Shown one piece after another: positions 36,182-38,411 of a stretch of 38,411 bases of DNA. Positions within the stretch are counted from its first letter, which is position 1. The number at the start of each line of letters is the position of its first letter. A program made the position numbers and the translations under genes. The notes beneath the pieces were generated by a model. That model saw only the letters and a program-made list of their open reading frames with translations, ran no database searches and was not told where the DNA came from. The stretch lies in the NCBI GenBank assembly GCA_019456345.1, contig VRUB01000007.1:1-38411 (forward strand), read 5' to 3'. This DNA comes from Nitrospira sp. GTDB taxonomy: Bacteria > Pseudomonadota > Gammaproteobacteria > Acidiferrobacterales > SPGG2.

Positions 36182-37282
36182 CTACAGCCGCATAGGCATT
36201 ACTATGTAGCGGGTATCGCTGCTGTCAGGTGACTGTAGGACGCAGCTGCTATTAGGATCGTTAACCCCGAGCTCGATTTCCTCGCCCTCCAGGCTATTTA
36301 CGGCATCGATCACATAGTTTACATTAAAGCCGATTTCGACCTCCTTGCCGCTATAGTTTGCAGATATCTCTTCTTGGGCCTCTTCCTGTTCGGGATTGTG
36401 CGCAGTTACCACCAATAAGTCTGGCCGCAGCGTGAAGCGTGCGCCGCGGTATTTCTCGTTTGCGAGAATAGCAACGCGCGCAAGTGCCTCTGCCAGTGCT
36501 GTCCGCTCGATACGCATCTTCTGCTGGTAGGTTGATGAGATTACTTGCACATAATCCGGAAACCTGCCGTCGATCAGCTTCGAGGTTAACGCCACATTCT
36601 CTACACTCACTCTGATGTGATTGGGGCTCAGCCTGATCTCCGCCGTCTTCCCGGCGGCCGCAAGAAAGCGCCCGATCTCGTGCACCCCTTTACGCGGCAC
36701 TATCACCTGACGTTCAGTGCCTTCATCCACCGATAGCTCTACTTCACTGAGGCCCATCCGGTGCCCGTCCGTTGCTACCGCGCGTAGTCTGTTCTTACTC
36801 AGTTCCAGCAGCAAGCCATTTAGGTAGTACCGCACATCTTGGTGTGCCATACAAAACTGTGTGTGGTCTAACAACCGCTTGAGTTGTTCCTGAGATATGG
36901 TGAAGGTGATGTCCCAGGTCCCGACTTCCACGCTCGGGAAATCGGCTTCCGGTAAGGTCAACAGAGTAAATCGGCTTTTGCCTGAACGCAGCACTGCTTT
37001 TTCACCACTAAGTTCGAGCTTTATTTCTGCCCCCGCTGGGAGCGCCCGGCAAATATCGTAAAGCTTTCGTGCTGGCACTGTCATTGTGCCTTCGTCTGCT
37101 GATTGCGGTTTTACCGCCGCTATAATCTCTACCTCCAGATCAGTGCCGGTTAACTTGAGGTTCTCACCATCCGATCGGATAAGAACATTCGACAAAACCG
37201 GCAGTGTCTGTCTGCGTTCAACCACTCCGGTTACATAGCCCAGAGGTTTTAGTAATTCATCTCGAGCGATTGTTAGGTTCAT
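36182..37282 (-). CDS. dnaN: DNA polymerase III sliding clamp (beta subunit)
   Basis: The ring-shaped processivity clamp of DNA polymerase III, also binding many repair proteins. The 366-residue product is of normal length with three similar domains of about 120 residues. Family sequence is clear: RDELLKPLGYVTGVVERRQTLPVLSNVLI split at the start, VPARKLYDICRALP, CMAHQDVRYYLNGLLLEL, VPRKGVHEIGRFL, GRFPDYVQVI and the hydrophobic-pocket C-terminus YIVMPMRL. ATG 37282 has no clear Shine-Dalgarno sequence. It is 286 bases from dnaA, an unusually informative gap (see candidate origin). Confidence 0.98.
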   Translation of the reverse strand: MNLTIARDELLKPLGYVTGVVERRQTLPVLSNVLIRSDGENLKLTGTDLEVEIIAAVKPQSADEGTMTVPARKLYDICRALPAGAEIKLELSGEKAVLRSGKSRFTLLTLPEADFPSVEVGTWDITFTISQEQLKRLLDHTQFCMAHQDVRYYLNGLLLELSKNRLRAVATDGHRMGLSEVELSVDEGTERQVIVPRKGVHEIGRFLAAAGKTAEIRLSPNHIRVSVENVALTSKLIDGRFPDYVQVISSTYQQKMRIERTALAEALARVAILANEKYRGARFTLRPDLLVVTAHNPEQEEAQEEISANYSGKEVEIGFNVNYVIDAVNSLEGEEIELGVNDPNSSCVLQSPDSSDTRYIVMPMRL

Positions 37283-37389
37283 AAATTACAGCAGCTGTTT
37301 GTGTTTAGTGCTGTGGTGGACCGTGGTCTTATTCTATCTTCAAATATATTATTACTATTATTTAAGAAGATTATTATTGTAGTAAGTCC

Positions 37390-37398
37390 TGTGCATAA
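37390..37398 (-). promoter_or_regulatory. DnaA box
   Basis: TTATGCACA on the minus strand, a perfect match to TTATNCACA, four bases from the edge of the AT-rich block. Confidence 0.65.
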
Positions 37399-37558
37399 GA
37401 TGTGGTCGATGCCGCGTTTGATGTTTTCGATCTTGGGGGGGCGCTTATCTTGGTTGTGTAGAGCCCTGGGTCTAACCCTGTGTGTTTGCGGTGGACCGCT
37501 GTACATAACTTCGATCGCGTGGCTTTTGGCTTTATCTGTACCTGGGTTGATGACAAGG

Positions 37559-37567
37559 TTATGCACA
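37559..37567 (+). promoter_or_regulatory. DnaA box
   Basis: TTATGCACA on the plus strand, a perfect match, immediately downstream of the dnaA stop codon (which ends at 37569 on the minus strand). Confidence 0.6.
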
Positions 37568-37568
37568 G

Positions 37569-38411
37569 TTAACTTGTAAGGATCCTGGTGAGGTTATCGT
37601 AGTCTTCTCTTATTCTAACGTCGCTGCTTACAAGGCCTGTTATCCGTCGACATGCGTGCAGCACGGTAGTGTGGTCACGCCCACCGAAGGCATCACCAAT
37701 CTCAGGCAGACTATGTGTAGTAAGCTCTTTTGCTAGCGCCATCGCCACCTGTCGGGGCCGTGCCACCTGTCGTGAGCGGCGCTTAGAATGAAGGTCTGCT
37801 ACTCTGATTTTGTAGTACTCGGCTACAGTCTTCTGGATGTTGTGTATAGTAACCAGACGTTCTTGGAATGCTAACAGATCTCTGAGGCTTTCATTGGCCA
37901 GCTCCACATCAATCGCCCGCCCAGTAAAGTATGCATTGGCCATCACACGCCGCAGGGCACCCTCCAGTTCGCGCACATTGGAGCGCACGCGCTTTGCTAT
38001 GAAAAATGCCACCTCTTCAGATAAGGCAGCACCCTCAGCAGTAGCCTTCTTGATCAAGATCGCTACCCGTGTCTCGAGCTCGGGTGGCTCAATCGCGACC
38101 GTAAGGCCTGAGCCGAAACGCGACACCAAGCGCTCCGCTACCCCAGCCAGCTCCTTCGGGAACCGATCTGCAGTAATGATTACTTGGTGCTGACCCTCCA
38201 GTAAGGCATTGAAAGTATGGAAGAATTCCTCTTGTGAGCGTTCCTTTCGAACAAAGAATTGAATGTCATCAATAAGTAGGGCATCGAGTGTGCGGTAAAA
38301 TTTCTTGAATTCATTGATGGTATTGTGCTGCAACGCCCGCACCATGTCCGCGACAAACCGCTCGGAGTGAATATAGGCAACGTTTGCACTCTGATTATGC
38401 TCAAGCATCAA
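37569..38411 (-). CDS. dnaA: Chromosomal replication initiator DnaA, N-terminal part outside window
   Basis: The last 280 codons are visible; the gene runs off the right edge, so its start, domain I-II and Walker A are missing. The AAA+ part shows the end of sensor-related sequence: [13 protein letters not shown], Walker [53 protein letters not shown] and [12 protein letters not shown]. The C-terminal DNA-binding domain has the DnaA signature [21 protein letters not shown] split around Gly-Gly. It binds the boxes at oriC to open DNA. The reading continues upstream of the window without a stop codon. Confidence 0.98.
   Translation of the reverse strand: MMLEHNQSANVAYIHSERFVADMVRALQHNTINEFKKFYRTLDALLIDDIQFFVRKERSQEEFFHTFNALLEGQHQVIITADRFPKELAGVAERLVSRFGSGLTVAIEPPELETRVAILIKKATAEGAALSEEVAFFIAKRVRSNVRELEGALRRVMANAYFTGRAIDVELANESLRDLLAFQERLVTIHNIQKTVAEYYKIRVADLHSKRRSRQVARPRQVAMALAKELTTHSLPEIGDAFGGRDHTTVLHACRRITGLVSSDVRIREDYDNLTRILTS

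Larger units (their letters stand above)
37283..37568. other. Candidate replication origin (oriC) between dnaN and dnaA
   Basis: This gap combines an AT-rich block (about 37328-37386, ATATATTATTACTATTATTT and similar) with two perfect DnaA boxes TTATGCACA: one on the minus strand at 37398-37390 next to the AT-rich block, and one on the plus strand at 37559-37567. A one-mismatch box lies at 37508-37500 (TTATGTACA, minus). Such an arrangement of boxes beside a DNA-unwinding element fits an origin. Small open frames here are not supported as genes. An origin on the other side of dnaA, outside the window, cannot be excluded. Confidence 0.55.

Overview
The window is about 38.4 kb of GC-rich, gene-dense bacterial chromosome next to the replication origin. 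The right end has dnaA (5' end cut by the window), dnaN, recF and gyrB in canonical order on the minus strand, and the left end has fmt-rsmB-DUF4390-ntrY-ntrX-trkA-trkH on the plus strand. Together with ApaG/ApaH, lipid A acyltransferases, a Kdo-type synthase and ParB-type parS palindromes, this points to a gammaproteobacterium, plausibly an uncultured or environmental lineage. I cannot name the genus from sequence alone.

Layout, left to right. (1) 1-347: a repeat element of GC-rich hairpins. (2) 348-9723: translation and rRNA modification genes (fmt, rsmB), a DUF4390 secreted protein, the NtrY/NtrX-like two-component pair and the Trk potassium system, tightly packed in one direction. (3) 9724-10511: repeat-filled intergenic DNA with a second, inverted copy of the same element. 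(4) 10512-16475: accessory genes, mostly on the minus strand: an encapsulated-ferritin-like protein between two cupin proteins, a secreted protein of unknown function, a GFA-type protein, a three-gene membrane cassette led by a MotA/TolQ/ExbB-like proton channel, four back-to-back hairpins in its leader, and a MOSC protein. (5) 16667-19475: NrtS, RidA, a truncated SDR remnant, periplasmic MsrA and a ceramidase-like membrane protein. (6) 19604-24507: an envelope-sugar and lipid region: two tandem LpxL-like acyltransferases on the minus strand, divergent from kdsA, a transaldolase fused to KdsD-type CBS domains, and a KdsC-like phosphatase. (7) 24508-29211: a decayed sigma-54 regulator tail, then metK, ahcY and an MTHFR-like protein (methyl cycle). 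(8) 29400-32361: a GGCT-like protein, prolyl iminopeptidase, apaH and apaG. (9) 32484-38411: gyrB, recF (carrying two parS sites), dnaN, a candidate oriC and dnaA.

The most unusual system is the kdsA / transaldolase-CBS / KdsC-like cassette. The middle protein carries the regulatory CBS pair normally found on arabinose-5-phosphate isomerase (KdsD), but its catalytic domain is of the transaldolase/fructose-6-phosphate-aldolase type. It lies exactly where an enzyme supplying the aldose phosphate for the Kdo-type synthase would be expected. This suggests an alternative route to Kdo or to a related ulosonic acid. Other points of interest are an orphan encapsulated ferritin without shell gene or targeting tail, a second acyltransferase whose catalytic HX4E reads HX4N, a stator-like membrane trio of unknown function, and a repeat family whose hairpin stem shows compensatory base changes.
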